Below, piece after piece: positions 35,493 to 43,672 of a stretch of DNA of 64,000 nt. The stretch is from Corynebacterium humireducens NBRC 106098 = DSM 45392 (GTDB taxonomy: Bacteria; Actinomycetota; Actinomycetes; Mycobacteriales; Mycobacteriaceae): NCBI RefSeq assembly GCF_000819445.1, contig NZ_CP005286.1, forward strand, positions 124,001-188,000. Reading direction: 5' to 3'. Made by a program: the position numbers and the translations under genes. The notes beneath the pieces were generated by a model. The model was not told the DNA's origin. It worked only from the letters and a program-made list of their open reading frames with translations, and ran no database searches. The stretch's first letter is position 1. Every line of letters begins with the position of its first letter.

Positions 35493-36449
35493 TCAGACCT
35501 CCAGGACGATCTTGCCGGTCACCGCGCCGGAGTCCAGCAGCTCATGGGCCGCCGCCGCCTCGGCGAGGGGGAAGGTGGCGTGGATGTGGTGGGAGATGCG
35601 GCCGTCGGCAAGCATGGGCCACACGTTCTCGACGGCCGAACGGACGATCTCCGCCTTGCCCTCCAGCGAGCGGGCGCGCAGCGTCGTGCCGCGGACCGTG
35701 AGGCGGCGCGGCAGCAGCGCCCCGAGGTTGATCTCCGCCTTCACGCCACCCTGCAGGCCGATGATGATGAGCTGGCCGTCCTCGTTGAGTGCACGCAGGT
35801 TCTGCTGCAGGTACTTCGCGCCCATGATGTCGAGGATCACGTCGCACTTCCCCTTGAGCTCCTCGGAGAAGTCCTGCTCGCGGTAGTTGATGAGGATGTC
35901 CGCGCCCAGCTCACGGCAGGTCTCCAGCTTCTCCGCGCTGCCGGCGGTGACCGCGACGGTCGCCCCGAGCTCCCTGCACAGCTGGATGGCGAAGGTGCCG
36001 ATACCGCCCGCCCCTCCGTGGATGAGCACGGTCTGGCCGGGGCGGACGTCGGCAAGCATGCCCAGGTTCGACCACACGGTGCAGGCGACCTCGACGATCG
36101 CGGCCGTCTCGGTGGGGGAGTAGCCCTCCGGGATCGGCATGAGCTGCCCCTCCGGGACCGCCACGTACTCGGCGTAACCGCCGCCGGCCATGAGGCAGCC
36201 GACCGCCTCGCCCTTCCGGCGCCCGGTGGTGCCCGGGTCCTCGATGACGCCGGCACACTCCAGGCCGATGATCTCGGACTCGCCGGGCGGCGGCGGGTAG
36301 TAGCCGCGGGCCTGCAGGAGGTCACCGCGGTTCACGCCCGCGGCCTGCACCTTCACCAGCACCTCCCCGTCCCTGAGCTGGGGGAGCTCGGTCTCGACGA
36401 GCTCGAGCGAACGCGGATCATCCGGATTGGTCAACTGAATAGCCTTCAT
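35493..36449 (-). CDS. NAD(P)H quinone oxidoreductase, zinc-free MDR type
   Basis: A 318-residue medium-chain reductase of the quinone oxidoreductase/PIG3 group. AAGVNRGDLLQARGYYPPP near residue 36 is the conserved substrate side, and the cofactor motif is HGGAGGIGTFAIQL near 145. No zinc ligands are present. It reduces quinones or other enones with NADPH; the real substrate is not evident. The start follows a TACCCT box by 8 bases. Confidence 0.88.
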   Translation of the reverse strand: MKAIQLTNPDDPRSLELVETELPQLRDGEVLVKVQAAGVNRGDLLQARGYYPPPPGESEIIGLECAGVIEDPGTTGRRKGEAVGCLMAGGGYAEYVAVPEGQLMPIPEGYSPTETAAIVEVACTVWSNLGMLADVRPGQTVLIHGGAGGIGTFAIQLCRELGATVAVTAGSAEKLETCRELGADILINYREQDFSEELKGKCDVILDIMGAKYLQQNLRALNEDGQLIIIGLQGGVKAEINLGALLPRRLTVRGTTLRARSLEGKAEIVRSAVENVWPMLADGRISHHIHATFPLAEAAAAHELLDSGAVTGKIVLEV

Positions 36450-36457
36450 GCGTTACC

Positions 36458-36463
36458 AGGGTA
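36458..36463 (-). promoter_or_regulatory. -10 box TACCCT of the quinone oxidoreductase gene
   Basis: Reads TACCCT on the minus strand and ends 8 bases before the ATG at 36449. Confidence 0.5.
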
Positions 36464-36509
36464 GGGAAGTTCCGGGCACGGGGGTGGCTCGGGTAGAGTT
36501 CTCCGCTGA

Positions 36510-36594
36510 GGAGACGTGGCAGAGCGGCCGAATGCACTGGTCTTGAAAACCAGCGAGGGTCACACCTCCAGGGGTTCAAATCCCCTCGTCTCCG
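36510..36594 (+). tRNA. tRNA-Ser (TGA)
   Basis: Acceptor stem GGAGACG / CGTCTCC, anticodon loop CTTGAAA with anticodon TGA, a long class II variable arm and a GGTTCAAATCC T-loop. The discriminator is G, as in serine tRNAs. CCA is not encoded. Confidence 0.96.
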
Positions 36595-36600
36595 CAGTGT

Positions 36601-36616
36601 GATGTCGCGGGACATC
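36601..36616. repeat. Short copy of the tRNA-linked GATGTCGCGGGAC palindrome
   Basis: GATGTC-GCGG-GACATC directly after the tRNA; related longer copies follow other tRNA genes at 38357, 46129 and 54844. Confidence 0.6.
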
Positions 36617-36622
36617 GTTCCT

Positions 36623-36658
36623 TCAGGGTCGTCCACCGGTAGCGGTGGACGACCCTGA
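36623..36658 (+). terminator. Terminator after tRNA-Ser (TGA)
   Basis: A perfect 16-bp stem (TCAGGGTCGTCCACCG, 36623-36638, with 36643-36658) with loop GTAG and a GGTTCTTT tail. The stem sequence is related to those at 38403 and 43559. Confidence 0.85.
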
Positions 36659-36703
36659 GGTTCTTTGTGGGTGTGACACGGAACAGCCTGGGGGCAGGCC
36701 CGG

Positions 36704-37081
36704 CTACCTCCGCGGCGTGACCGCCCCGGTGAGCAGGCCCAGCGCCCACGTGGCCACCCCCATGACCACCGCGCCCAGCAGCCCCGCCACGAACCCGTCC
36801 ACCGACAGGCCGAGCCCCAGCACGCCGGAGAGCCAGCCGGTGAACATGAACAGCAGCGCGTTGATGACCAGCGAGAACAGCCCCAGCGTGAGGATCTTCA
36901 GCGGCGTGCCCAGCGCGTGGGCGAGCGGGCTGACCACGGCGTTGACCACCATGAACAGCAGGGCCACCCAGATGAACGCCCACGGGTCGTCGGGCGGGGT
37001 GACGTCCACGCCCGGCACGACGCGGGTGACCAGGAACAGTGCGATCGCCGTCGTGACGATGCTCAGCAGCAGCCGGATCAT
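36704..37081 (-). CDS. Phage-holin-family-IV-like membrane protein (YvlD type)
   Basis: A 125-residue membrane protein with four hydrophobic segments (near 3-22, 34-54, 60-82 and 90-115), typical of the phage holin family 4 / YvlD proteins found on most actinobacterial chromosomes. PLKILTLGLFSLVINALLF is the conserved middle. Despite the name there is no sign of a prophage here. The start lies 3 bases after the convergently placed upstream pat stop, so the two are co-directional and tightly linked. Confidence 0.85.
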   Translation of the reverse strand: MIRLLLSIVTTAIALFLVTRVVPGVDVTPPDDPWAFIWVALLFMVVNAVVSPLAHALGTPLKILTLGLFSLVINALLFMFTGWLSGVLGLGLSVDGFVAGLLGAVVMGVATWALGLLTGAVTPRR

Positions 37082-37084
37082 GGC

Positions 37085-38107
<1,023 letters not shown>

Positions 38108-38114
38108 GGGCCTG

Positions 38115-38120
38115 ATTCTA
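38115..38120 (-). promoter_or_regulatory. -10 box TAGAAT of pat
   Basis: Reads TAGAAT on the minus strand, 7 bases before the ATG at 38107; a leaderless start. Confidence 0.55.
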
Positions 38121-38187
38121 GGCGGTTTGGTCTCCGGGCTTCCGGGCGGGTAGGATTCCTGCAGTTGCACCATTAACTGGTGGAGCT

Positions 38188-38276
38188 GGAGACGTGCCAG
38201 AGTGGCCGAATGGGGCTCCCTGCTAAGGAGTTGCCTGCTTTGCGGCGGGCCGGAGGTTCGAATCCTCTCGTCTCCG
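38188..38276 (+). tRNA. tRNA-Ser (GCT)
   Basis: Acceptor GGAGACG / CGTCTCC, anticodon stem CTCC(C)T / AAGGAG with anticodon GCT, long variable arm, GGTTCGAATCC T-loop and G discriminator. One base separates it from the tRNA-Arg that follows. Confidence 0.96.
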
Positions 38277-38277
38277 C

Positions 38278-38350
38278 GCGCCCGTAGCTCAACGGATAGA
38301 GCATCTGACTACGGATCAGAAGGTTGGGGGTTCGAATCCCTCCGGGCGCA
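38278..38350 (+). tRNA. tRNA-Arg (ACG), copy 1
   Basis: A 73-base tRNA with acceptor GCGCCCG / CGGGCGC, anticodon loop CTACGGA (ACG, read as ICG) and GGTTCGAATCC T-loop. Identical in all 73 bases to the copy at 43477. Confidence 0.97.
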
Positions 38351-38356
38351 CGATGT

Positions 38357-38395
38357 GATGTCGTGGGACATACTTCCGGTATGTCCCGCGACATC
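38357..38395. repeat. GATGTCG..CGACATC palindrome after tRNA-Arg
   Basis: Arms of 17 bases (38357-38373 and 38379-38395) pair with one mismatch around loop TTCCG. The core GGGAC..GTCCC and the outer GATGTC recur after other tRNA genes in the window. Confidence 0.7.
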
Positions 38396-38402
38396 GTTCC
38401 TC

Positions 38403-38446
38403 TCAGGGCCTTCCACCGTTGTCGGTGGGAGGCCCTGAAATTTTTT
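38403..38446 (+). terminator. Terminator of the tRNA-Ser/tRNA-Arg pair
   Basis: Stem 38403-38418 with 38423-38438 (TCAGGGCC..GGCCCTGA, one T-G position), loop TTGT and a six-T run at 38441-38446. A strong intrinsic terminator. Confidence 0.9.
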
Positions 38447-38573
38447 GCTGGTACCTCTTTGTCGGGTCGATGAGGAACTCCGCGAGGATGATGCTGGTGC
38501 TTGTGTCCACGGTGGTGACGTCCGGGCCGAGGAACACGGCCAGGACGGGATGGTCGTTGTAGCGGCTCCGACT
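38403..38573 (-). pseudogene. Possible decayed C-terminal gene fragment
   Basis: On the minus strand a 56-codon open stretch reads in protein-like fashion over about 40 codons (YNDHPVLAVFLGPD, then TTVDTSTSIILAEFLIDP), but it has no start, begins right after a TGA, and runs through the tRNA terminator. I do not recognise the family. It may be the remnant of a gene whose 5' part was lost. Confidence 0.3.
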
Positions 38574-38658
38574 TCATGGCTCGTCTACGTCAACTGGAAG
38601 CATGTGTGGCCACCTACCGGAACTACACCCTCGAGCAGAGAAATCCGGACTTACAGGG

Positions 38659-38692
38659 AAAACAGCCGACCACCCTCACGGGAGGTCGGCTG
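38659..38692 (-). terminator. Terminator of the small-protein operon
   Basis: On the minus strand CAGCCGACC and GGTCGGCTG form a 9-bp stem that continues with partial pairing to a short loop and is followed by TTTTCCC. It lies 37 bases after the stop of the 62-aa gene. Confidence 0.75.
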
Positions 38693-38728
38693 TTCGATTG
38701 TGGGGTCAAGCCCCGGCTTCCGTGTAGG

Positions 38729-38917
38729 TCAGGAGCTGAAGATCTCGGAAGAGGTCAATGCCGAGAGAAGACCACCTCCGACTGACATCTGAGCGAAGCT
38801 CTCAGAGAATCCGGGAAGGCTGGACAGAATCGCGGCACCCATGACGGCGAACCAGCTGTCGCCGGGGAGGCCAGTCATTGCGGCCCACTGCTCGGTAGCC
38901 TGAGCGAGAAATTCCAT
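38729..38917 (-). CDS. 62-residue small protein, possible porin-like peptide
   Basis: The protein begins MEFLAQATEQW and ends TSSEIFSS; the middle is a hydrophobic stretch (SWFAVMGAAILSSLPGF, near residues 21-37). No signal peptide or known domain. A good AAAGGA ribosome binding site precedes the ATG, and the gene follows a secreted-protein gene by 21 bases, with a terminator after it. Size and the F-S-S end recall mycoloylated PorH peptides, but this is a guess. Local GC is lower than the chromosome average. Confidence 0.55.
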   Translation of the reverse strand: MEFLAQATEQWAAMTGLPGDSWFAVMGAAILSSLPGFSESFAQMSVGGGLLSALTSSEIFSS

Positions 38918-38938
38918 TTTAGTTCCTTTCGATGGTGA

Positions 38939-39382
38939 CTATCGCGTATAGACGAGAGTCGCAGTGATGAGGTACTGGTTGAGCTGGACATAGGCTCCGT
39001 ACTGCTTGCCGACGTTGGGCTCCGGAGAGACGTCGACGAGCTTTCGGTAGCGGGACTCGTATGAATTGGTGGGAAAAACCACCGTCTCGATTTCGATTCC
39101 GCGCGCAGCTGCATCCTTCTTGATCTGTTCGCGTACGACAGGTGTCGCCTCGGAGTAGAGCCGGGCGATATTGTCTGCACTTGCACTGTGGTTGTATCCC
39201 CGTGTGCGGAAGTGGCGGACGTATCCGTCGAGCACAGTGTCCAGAACCTTTTGTGCGTCACCGTAGTTGGTAACTGCGGGAGCGCTGCTGAGGCTGCTAG
39301 ATGCCGCAGCGTGCGGGATCCCGGTAATTCCAGTCGTGGCGAGAGCCACGGCTAACGTCGCTGCAAAGAGCTTTCGCATCAT
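38939..39382 (-). CDS. Secreted protein of unknown function (147 aa)
   Basis: A clear Sec signal peptide (MMRKLFAATLAVALATTGITG, cut near A-A-A-S around residues 25-28) is followed by a soluble domain of about 120 residues rich in Tyr and charged residues, with no cysteine. The sequence VLDTVLDGYVRHFRTRGYNH near residue 50 looks helical. No family recognised. It is the first gene of a two-gene operon with the 62-aa protein. Codon use includes many A/T-ending codons, unlike its neighbours, which suggests recent acquisition. Confidence 0.65.
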   Translation of the reverse strand: MMRKLFAATLAVALATTGITGIPHAAASSSLSSAPAVTNYGDAQKVLDTVLDGYVRHFRTRGYNHSASADNIARLYSEATPVVREQIKKDAAARGIEIETVVFPTNSYESRYRKLVDVSPEPNVGKQYGAYVQLNQYLITATLVYTR

Positions 39383-40204
39383 GTATTCCTGTCTTCCAGT
39401 ACTGGCTGTTAACCAGTGGAAATGGTGTTGACGACCGAAAGGCTATCGACGTCACGCGCTGATGCTACCGACCACTCAGCTGTATCAACGATAGGTGCTA
39501 TCTGTTTACCCCCCGAAAGTATGCTGTGGATAATCTGCATGTTCGCTGATTGCGGTCCGGTCGCTGATCAAATCCCCGGCAGGGCTGCTCTGCCGCTGTG
39601 AGTGGCCGTCAACCAGTGAGTGTCGGTGTTGCTGACGCAGATTTGTACGAAGCTGAGGTCTCGGGGTGGCCGGCTGTAGTGAGTTCTGCTCGCGTGTGTA
39701 GGTGTACGTCTCCCCGGACTGCGGAGGCTGGCCACAGGTTGTCCCCGTGGAATTCCGCACATGGGCAAAAGAGAACCCGTCCCTTCTGGCGGCCCCTAGA
39801 GTCGTGATCGCGGGCTAACTGGCGCTGTGTCCCTCGTCGCTGGGAGTCCACCCGATGATCATGCGCAAGGGCGTCTGGTGGGCGGGAGGGCCGGGTGTGC
39901 CCATGGGTTCCGGTAGGTGACCAGTAATTGGACCTTGGGGCCGGACCAAATGTGAGGGTTTCGTTTGCGATATCGGGCTGACGTGGAGCATTCATCTCGG
40001 ATTCACGCCGGCGGACAGTCTGTGCGTGTGGAGACGTGGTGTTGGGCGAGACTCGTGACATCCACTTTCGCACGGACTGTCATGACAACGGACTCGCCCT
40101 GCCCCGCCCCTCCCGCAGGGGCCGTTTCCGGTGGTCGATGGGGTAGCGTGGGCCTGCGGATGGGTCCGCGGGGAGCGGACCCCGAAATGCCGGGAGGTGT
40201 CATC
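39383..40204. other. Long region without a convincing gene, upstream of mgtE
   Basis: It is 822 bases. The first half is AT-rich for this chromosome and must contain the promoter of the secreted-protein gene. A 38-codon GTG frame at 39702-39818 reads MYVSPDCGGWPQ and ends APRVVIAG; it looks protein-like but is probably a gene remnant. The second half returns to high GC and leads into mgtE. A GGGTCC/GGACCC hairpin near 40164-40185 lies just before the mgtE ribosome binding site. I could not identify a known Mg riboswitch. Confidence 0.5.
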
Positions 40205-41563
40205 ATGACCGACGTCAACGTTCTCGAGCGCCTGGAGCGCATCATCCGTTCCGATGAGGGGGTTCCGCCGGAACGCGCGGCCGAACTGTCGGTGCTGCTG
40301 GATGAACCTCCGATCCAGGATGTCGTCGCCCTCGTGGAGCGTTCCTCCGCGACGCGGGCCGCGGTGGTCCTGCGGCTGCTGTCGCGGCGCCGCGCGATCG
40401 AGGTCTTCGACGCCCTCGACGCGGCCCATCAGGCCGATCTCATCGACGCGCTGGGCGACAACTCCGTCTACGAGTTCTTCGCGGAGCTGGACCCGGATGA
40501 CCGTGTCTCGCTTCTCGACGAACTCCCGGCCGAGATCGCCGAACGCCTCATGCGCACCCTGGACGACACCGAACGTGACATCACGGGCGTGGTCCTGGGG
40601 TACCCGAAAGGGTCGGTCGGTCGTCGCATGTCACCGGAGGTGCCGCACATCTACGAGGACCTCACTGTCGACGAGGCGCTGGAGAAGCTGCGCCGGGTGG
40701 CCAATGAGGCGGAGACGATCTACACCCTGCCGATCATCTCGCGGGACCGGCTGCTCGTCGGCGTGGTCTCGCTGCGTGACCTGTTCACGGCGGAAGGGTC
40801 GACGGGGCTCGTCGAGCTGATGTCCAAGCCGGTGTTCGCCAACGCGCATGACGACGAGGAGGAGACGGCCCGTTGGTTCCTGCCGCTGGACATGCTGGCC
40901 ATGCCGGTGGTGGACGACTCAGAGCGTCTCGTGGGCATGCTGACCTTCGACGACGCCGTCGACATCGTCGAGGAGGCGGACTCCGAGGATACGGCGCGTT
41001 CCGGTGCCCACGAGCCGCTGCAGCAGCCCTACCTGTCGACTCCGCTGGTGAAGATCGTGAAGTCGCGTATCGTCTGGCTGCTCGTGCTGGCGGTCTCGGC
41101 GCTGCTGACCGTCCAGGTCCTGGACACCTTCGAGGACACCCTGGCGGCGGCGGTGGTGCTCAGCCTGTTCATCCCGCTGCTGACCGGTACCGGCGGTAAC
41201 ACCGGCAACCAGGCGGCGACGACCGTCACCCGCGCCCTGGCGCTCGGTGACGTGCGACCGCGGGACGTCGTGTCCGTGGCGTGGCGTGAGATCCGCGTGG
41301 GCATGCTGCTCGGCGCGGTGCTCGGCAGCATCGGTTTCCTGCTGGCCACCGTGGTCTACGGCCTGAACATCGGCATCGTCATCGGTTCGACCCTGCTCAT
41401 GGTGTGTACCTTCTCTGCGACGGTGGGTGGCGTCATGCCGATCATCGCGAAGAAGGTCGGTGCGGACCCGGCGGTGTTCTCCAACCCGTTCATCTCGACG
41501 CTCTCGGATGCGACGGGTCTGATCATCTACTTCCTCATCGCGAAGTCGGTCATGGGGCTGTAG
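40205..41563 (+). CDS. mgtE: Magnesium transporter MgtE
   Basis: A 452-residue MgtE channel. The N domain is about 1-130 and two CBS domains are about 135-265 (LPIISRDRLLVGVVSLRDL and MPVVDDSERLVGMLTFDDAVD). Five transmembrane helices follow a plug helix (from about 285). The pore signature TGTGGNTGNQAATTVTRAL is near residue 321. CBS domains close the channel when cytoplasmic Mg is high. The ATG at 40205 follows GGGAGG; 80 upstream in-frame residues of the longer frame do not resemble MgtE. Confidence 0.94.
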   Translation: MTDVNVLERLERIIRSDEGVPPERAAELSVLLDEPPIQDVVALVERSSATRAAVVLRLLSRRRAIEVFDALDAAHQADLIDALGDNSVYEFFAELDPDDRVSLLDELPAEIAERLMRTLDDTERDITGVVLGYPKGSVGRRMSPEVPHIYEDLTVDEALEKLRRVANEAETIYTLPIISRDRLLVGVVSLRDLFTAEGSTGLVELMSKPVFANAHDDEEETARWFLPLDMLAMPVVDDSERLVGMLTFDDAVDIVEEADSEDTARSGAHEPLQQPYLSTPLVKIVKSRIVWLLVLAVSALLTVQVLDTFEDTLAAAVVLSLFIPLLTGTGGNTGNQAATTVTRALALGDVRPRDVVSVAWREIRVGMLLGAVLGSIGFLLATVVYGLNIGIVIGSTLLMVCTFSATVGGVMPIIAKKVGADPAVFSNPFISTLSDATGLIIYFLIAKSVMGL

Positions 41564-41785
41564 ATTCCCCACTCCCCCGAACTGGGGGTGCCTGGCCCCG
41601 GGGGTGAGGCTGTTCCCGCTGGTCACGCCGCGAATATAAAGTGGAGTGACCAGTGGTGCGCGATTGGCGAAAAGCGTCGTCCTGCACTTATGTATGGCTT
41701 AGGAAGTGCTGTCATTTCTGCACTGTCACTTCGTATCTACTGTCCATTGACCAAGAACACCGAACAGAAGGATCGTGCACCCACC

Positions 41786-43390
41786 ATGAGCACTCCTCAC
41801 TCCGACGTGGAGAACCGGGAGGCAGCGGTCGCGGTAGAACCCGCACCGGGCGACCTGTCTGACCCTCGTGATCCCCGCGAATGGCACCGCCAGGCCTTCG
41901 GACTCATCCTCGGCCTGGCCCTCGCGGCTCTCGTCTACTTCATCTTCCCGTCCGACGCCCCCGAGACGGTCCTGCAGTCCACCGGCGCCGACCCGGAGGT
42001 CGACTACTCCCACCAGGCGATGCGCATCGTGGCGGCCACCACCGTCCTCATGGGCGCCTGGTGGATGACCGAGGCCATCCCGCTGGCCGCCACCGCGCTG
42101 CTGCCGATCGCGATCTTCCCGCTCGCGGGTGTCGCCGGTTTCTCCGCCGTCGGCTCCCCGTACGCCAGTGCCACCATCTTCCTGTTCATGGGTGGCTTCC
42201 TGCTGGCCCTGGGCTTGCAGCGCTGGAACGTGCACCGCCGCATGGCGCTGGCCGTGGTCCTGGCTGTGGGCACCAGCCCGAAGCGCCTGATCCTGGGCTT
42301 CATGATCGCCACCGGCTTCCTCTCCATGTGGGTGTCGAACACCGCGACGGCCGTCGTCATGCTGCCGATCGGCCTGTCCGTGCTGTCACTGACCGCCGGC
42401 CTCGTCGGCGGCATGCGCAAGCAGAAGAAGTTCGCCACGGCCCTCATGCTGTCCATCGCGTACTCCGCGTCGATCGGCTCCCTGGGCACCCTCATCGGTA
42501 CCCCGCCGAACGCCCTGCTGGCCGGCTACATGTCCGAGGCCCACGGCATCGTCATCGGCTTCGGCCAGTGGATGCTGGTCGGCGTGCCGCTGGCCGCCGT
42601 GTTCACCGTCATCGCGTGGCTCGTGCTCATCACCGTGTTCAAGCCGGAGATGGACGAGATCCCGGGTGGCCGTGAGCTCATCCGTGAGGAGATCCGCAAG
42701 ATGGGCAAGTGGACCCAGCCGCAGATCTCGGTGGCCATCATCTTCGTCATCGCCGCCCTGTCCTGGGTCTTCGTCCCGCTCATCATGGACTGGACCGGCT
42801 CGGCCCTGGGCTACAACGACGCCATCGTCGGCATCATCGCCGGCCTGCTCATGTTCGCCATCCCGGCCGACGCCAAGTCCGGCGTCCGCCTCCTGGACTG
42901 GAAGACCGCCAACGAGCTGCCCTGGGACGTCCTGCTGCTCTTCGGTGGTGGCCTGTCCCTGTCGGGCATGTTCACCGCCACCGGCCTGTCCCTGTGGATC
43001 GGTGAGAAGGCCAAGGCGCTCGAGGTGCTGCCGGTCTTCCTGCTCATGGCCGCCGTCGCCCTGCTGGTCCTGGTGCTCACGGAGTTCACCTCGAACACCG
43101 CCACCGCCGCGACCTTCCTGCCGATCATGGGTGGTGTCGCCGTCGGTATCGGTCTGACCGCCGCCACCGAGATGAACATCCTCCTGCTGACCATCCCGGT
43201 CGCCCTGTCCGCCACCTGTGCCTTCATGCTGCCCGTCGCGACCCCGCCGAACGCCATCGCCTTCGGTTCCGGTTACGTCAAGATCGGCGACATGATCAAG
43301 GGCGGCGTCTGGCTCAACGCCATCGCTGTGGTGCTCATCGCCCTGGTGTCGTACTTCGTCGCCATCCCGGTGTTCGGCCTCATCGTCTGA
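41786..43390 (+). CDS. DASS/SLC13 family dicarboxylate:sodium symporter
   Basis: A 534-residue membrane transporter of the divalent anion:sodium family. Both SNT motifs are visible: MWVSNTATAVVMLP near residue 183 and TEFTSNTATAATFLP near 435. After each comes a G-T-P-P-N or A-T-P-P-N motif (TLIGTPPNALLAG and VATPPNAIAFGSG), characteristic of SLC13. It should import C4-dicarboxylates such as succinate, fumarate and malate, or possibly citrate. A 220-base leader separates it from mgtE, with an AAGGA ribosome binding site. Confidence 0.93.
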   Translation: MSTPHSDVENREAAVAVEPAPGDLSDPRDPREWHRQAFGLILGLALAALVYFIFPSDAPETVLQSTGADPEVDYSHQAMRIVAATTVLMGAWWMTEAIPLAATALLPIAIFPLAGVAGFSAVGSPYASATIFLFMGGFLLALGLQRWNVHRRMALAVVLAVGTSPKRLILGFMIATGFLSMWVSNTATAVVMLPIGLSVLSLTAGLVGGMRKQKKFATALMLSIAYSASIGSLGTLIGTPPNALLAGYMSEAHGIVIGFGQWMLVGVPLAAVFTVIAWLVLITVFKPEMDEIPGGRELIREEIRKMGKWTQPQISVAIIFVIAALSWVFVPLIMDWTGSALGYNDAIVGIIAGLLMFAIPADAKSGVRLLDWKTANELPWDVLLLFGGGLSLSGMFTATGLSLWIGEKAKALEVLPVFLLMAAVALLVLVLTEFTSNTATAATFLPIMGGVAVGIGLTAATEMNILLLTIPVALSATCAFMLPVATPPNAIAFGSGYVKIGDMIKGGVWLNAIAVVLIALVSYFVAIPVFGLIV

Positions 43391-43417
43391 TAGGGGCTCT
43401 GACCAGGCGATTTGTTA

Positions 43418-43471
43418 GTTTCGACTACTGCCATGTAATGTTACTTCTCGTTGCAAGGCAGTAGCCGAAAC
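43418..43471. repeat. 15-bp inverted repeat between the DASS gene and tRNA-Arg
   Basis: GTTTCGACTACTGCC (43418-43432) pairs with 43457-43471 at 14 of 15 positions around a 24-base loop. It may end the DASS transcript, or it may mark the tRNA upstream region; no T-tract follows. Confidence 0.6.
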
Positions 43472-43476
43472 AACAG

Positions 43477-43549
43477 GCGCCCGTAGCTCAACGGATAGAG
43501 CATCTGACTACGGATCAGAAGGTTGGGGGTTCGAATCCCTCCGGGCGCA
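43477..43549 (+). tRNA. tRNA-Arg (ACG), copy 2
   Basis: All 73 bases are identical to the copy at 38278, with anticodon ACG. Only the flanks differ, so the two copies are direct repeats bracketing about 5.1 kb. Confidence 0.97.
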
Positions 43550-43558
43550 CAATTTCTT

Positions 43559-43594
43559 TCAGGGCCTCCCACCGGCAACGGTGGGAGGCCCTGA
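43559..43594 (+). terminator. Terminator after tRNA-Arg copy 2
   Basis: Perfect 16-bp stem (TCAGGGCCTCCCACCG, 43559-43574, with 43579-43594) and loop GCAA. Nearly the same stem as the terminator at 38403. Confidence 0.8.
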
Positions 43595-43601
43595 CCGTTT
43601 G

Positions 43602-43650
43602 GTGTGACACCGGGGCCCGGACCGACGTGGTCCAGCCCCCGGTGTCACAC
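43602..43650. repeat. GTGTGACACCGGGG palindrome, copy 1
   Basis: Outer arms GTGTGACACCGGGG / CCCCGGTGTCACAC pair perfectly; the inner part is less regular than in the copies at 46184 and 54762. It lies before the end of tyrA, flanked by ACCGTTT and GGAACGGT. Confidence 0.8.
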
Positions 43651-43672
43651 GGAACGGTCAGGGACGCCAGAA

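Noticed and set aside
36704..37081. Prophage marker, because of the holin family name
   Set aside because: This family is chromosomal in most actinobacteria and no other phage gene is present.
38445..38792. Plus-strand 115-codon frame after tRNA-Arg
   Set aside because: It runs through two terminators and the antisense of the 62-aa gene; no protein-like sequence.
40060..40204. Mg-sensing riboswitch before mgtE
   Set aside because: Only a simple GC-rich hairpin is visible; the conserved M-box elements are not recognisable.
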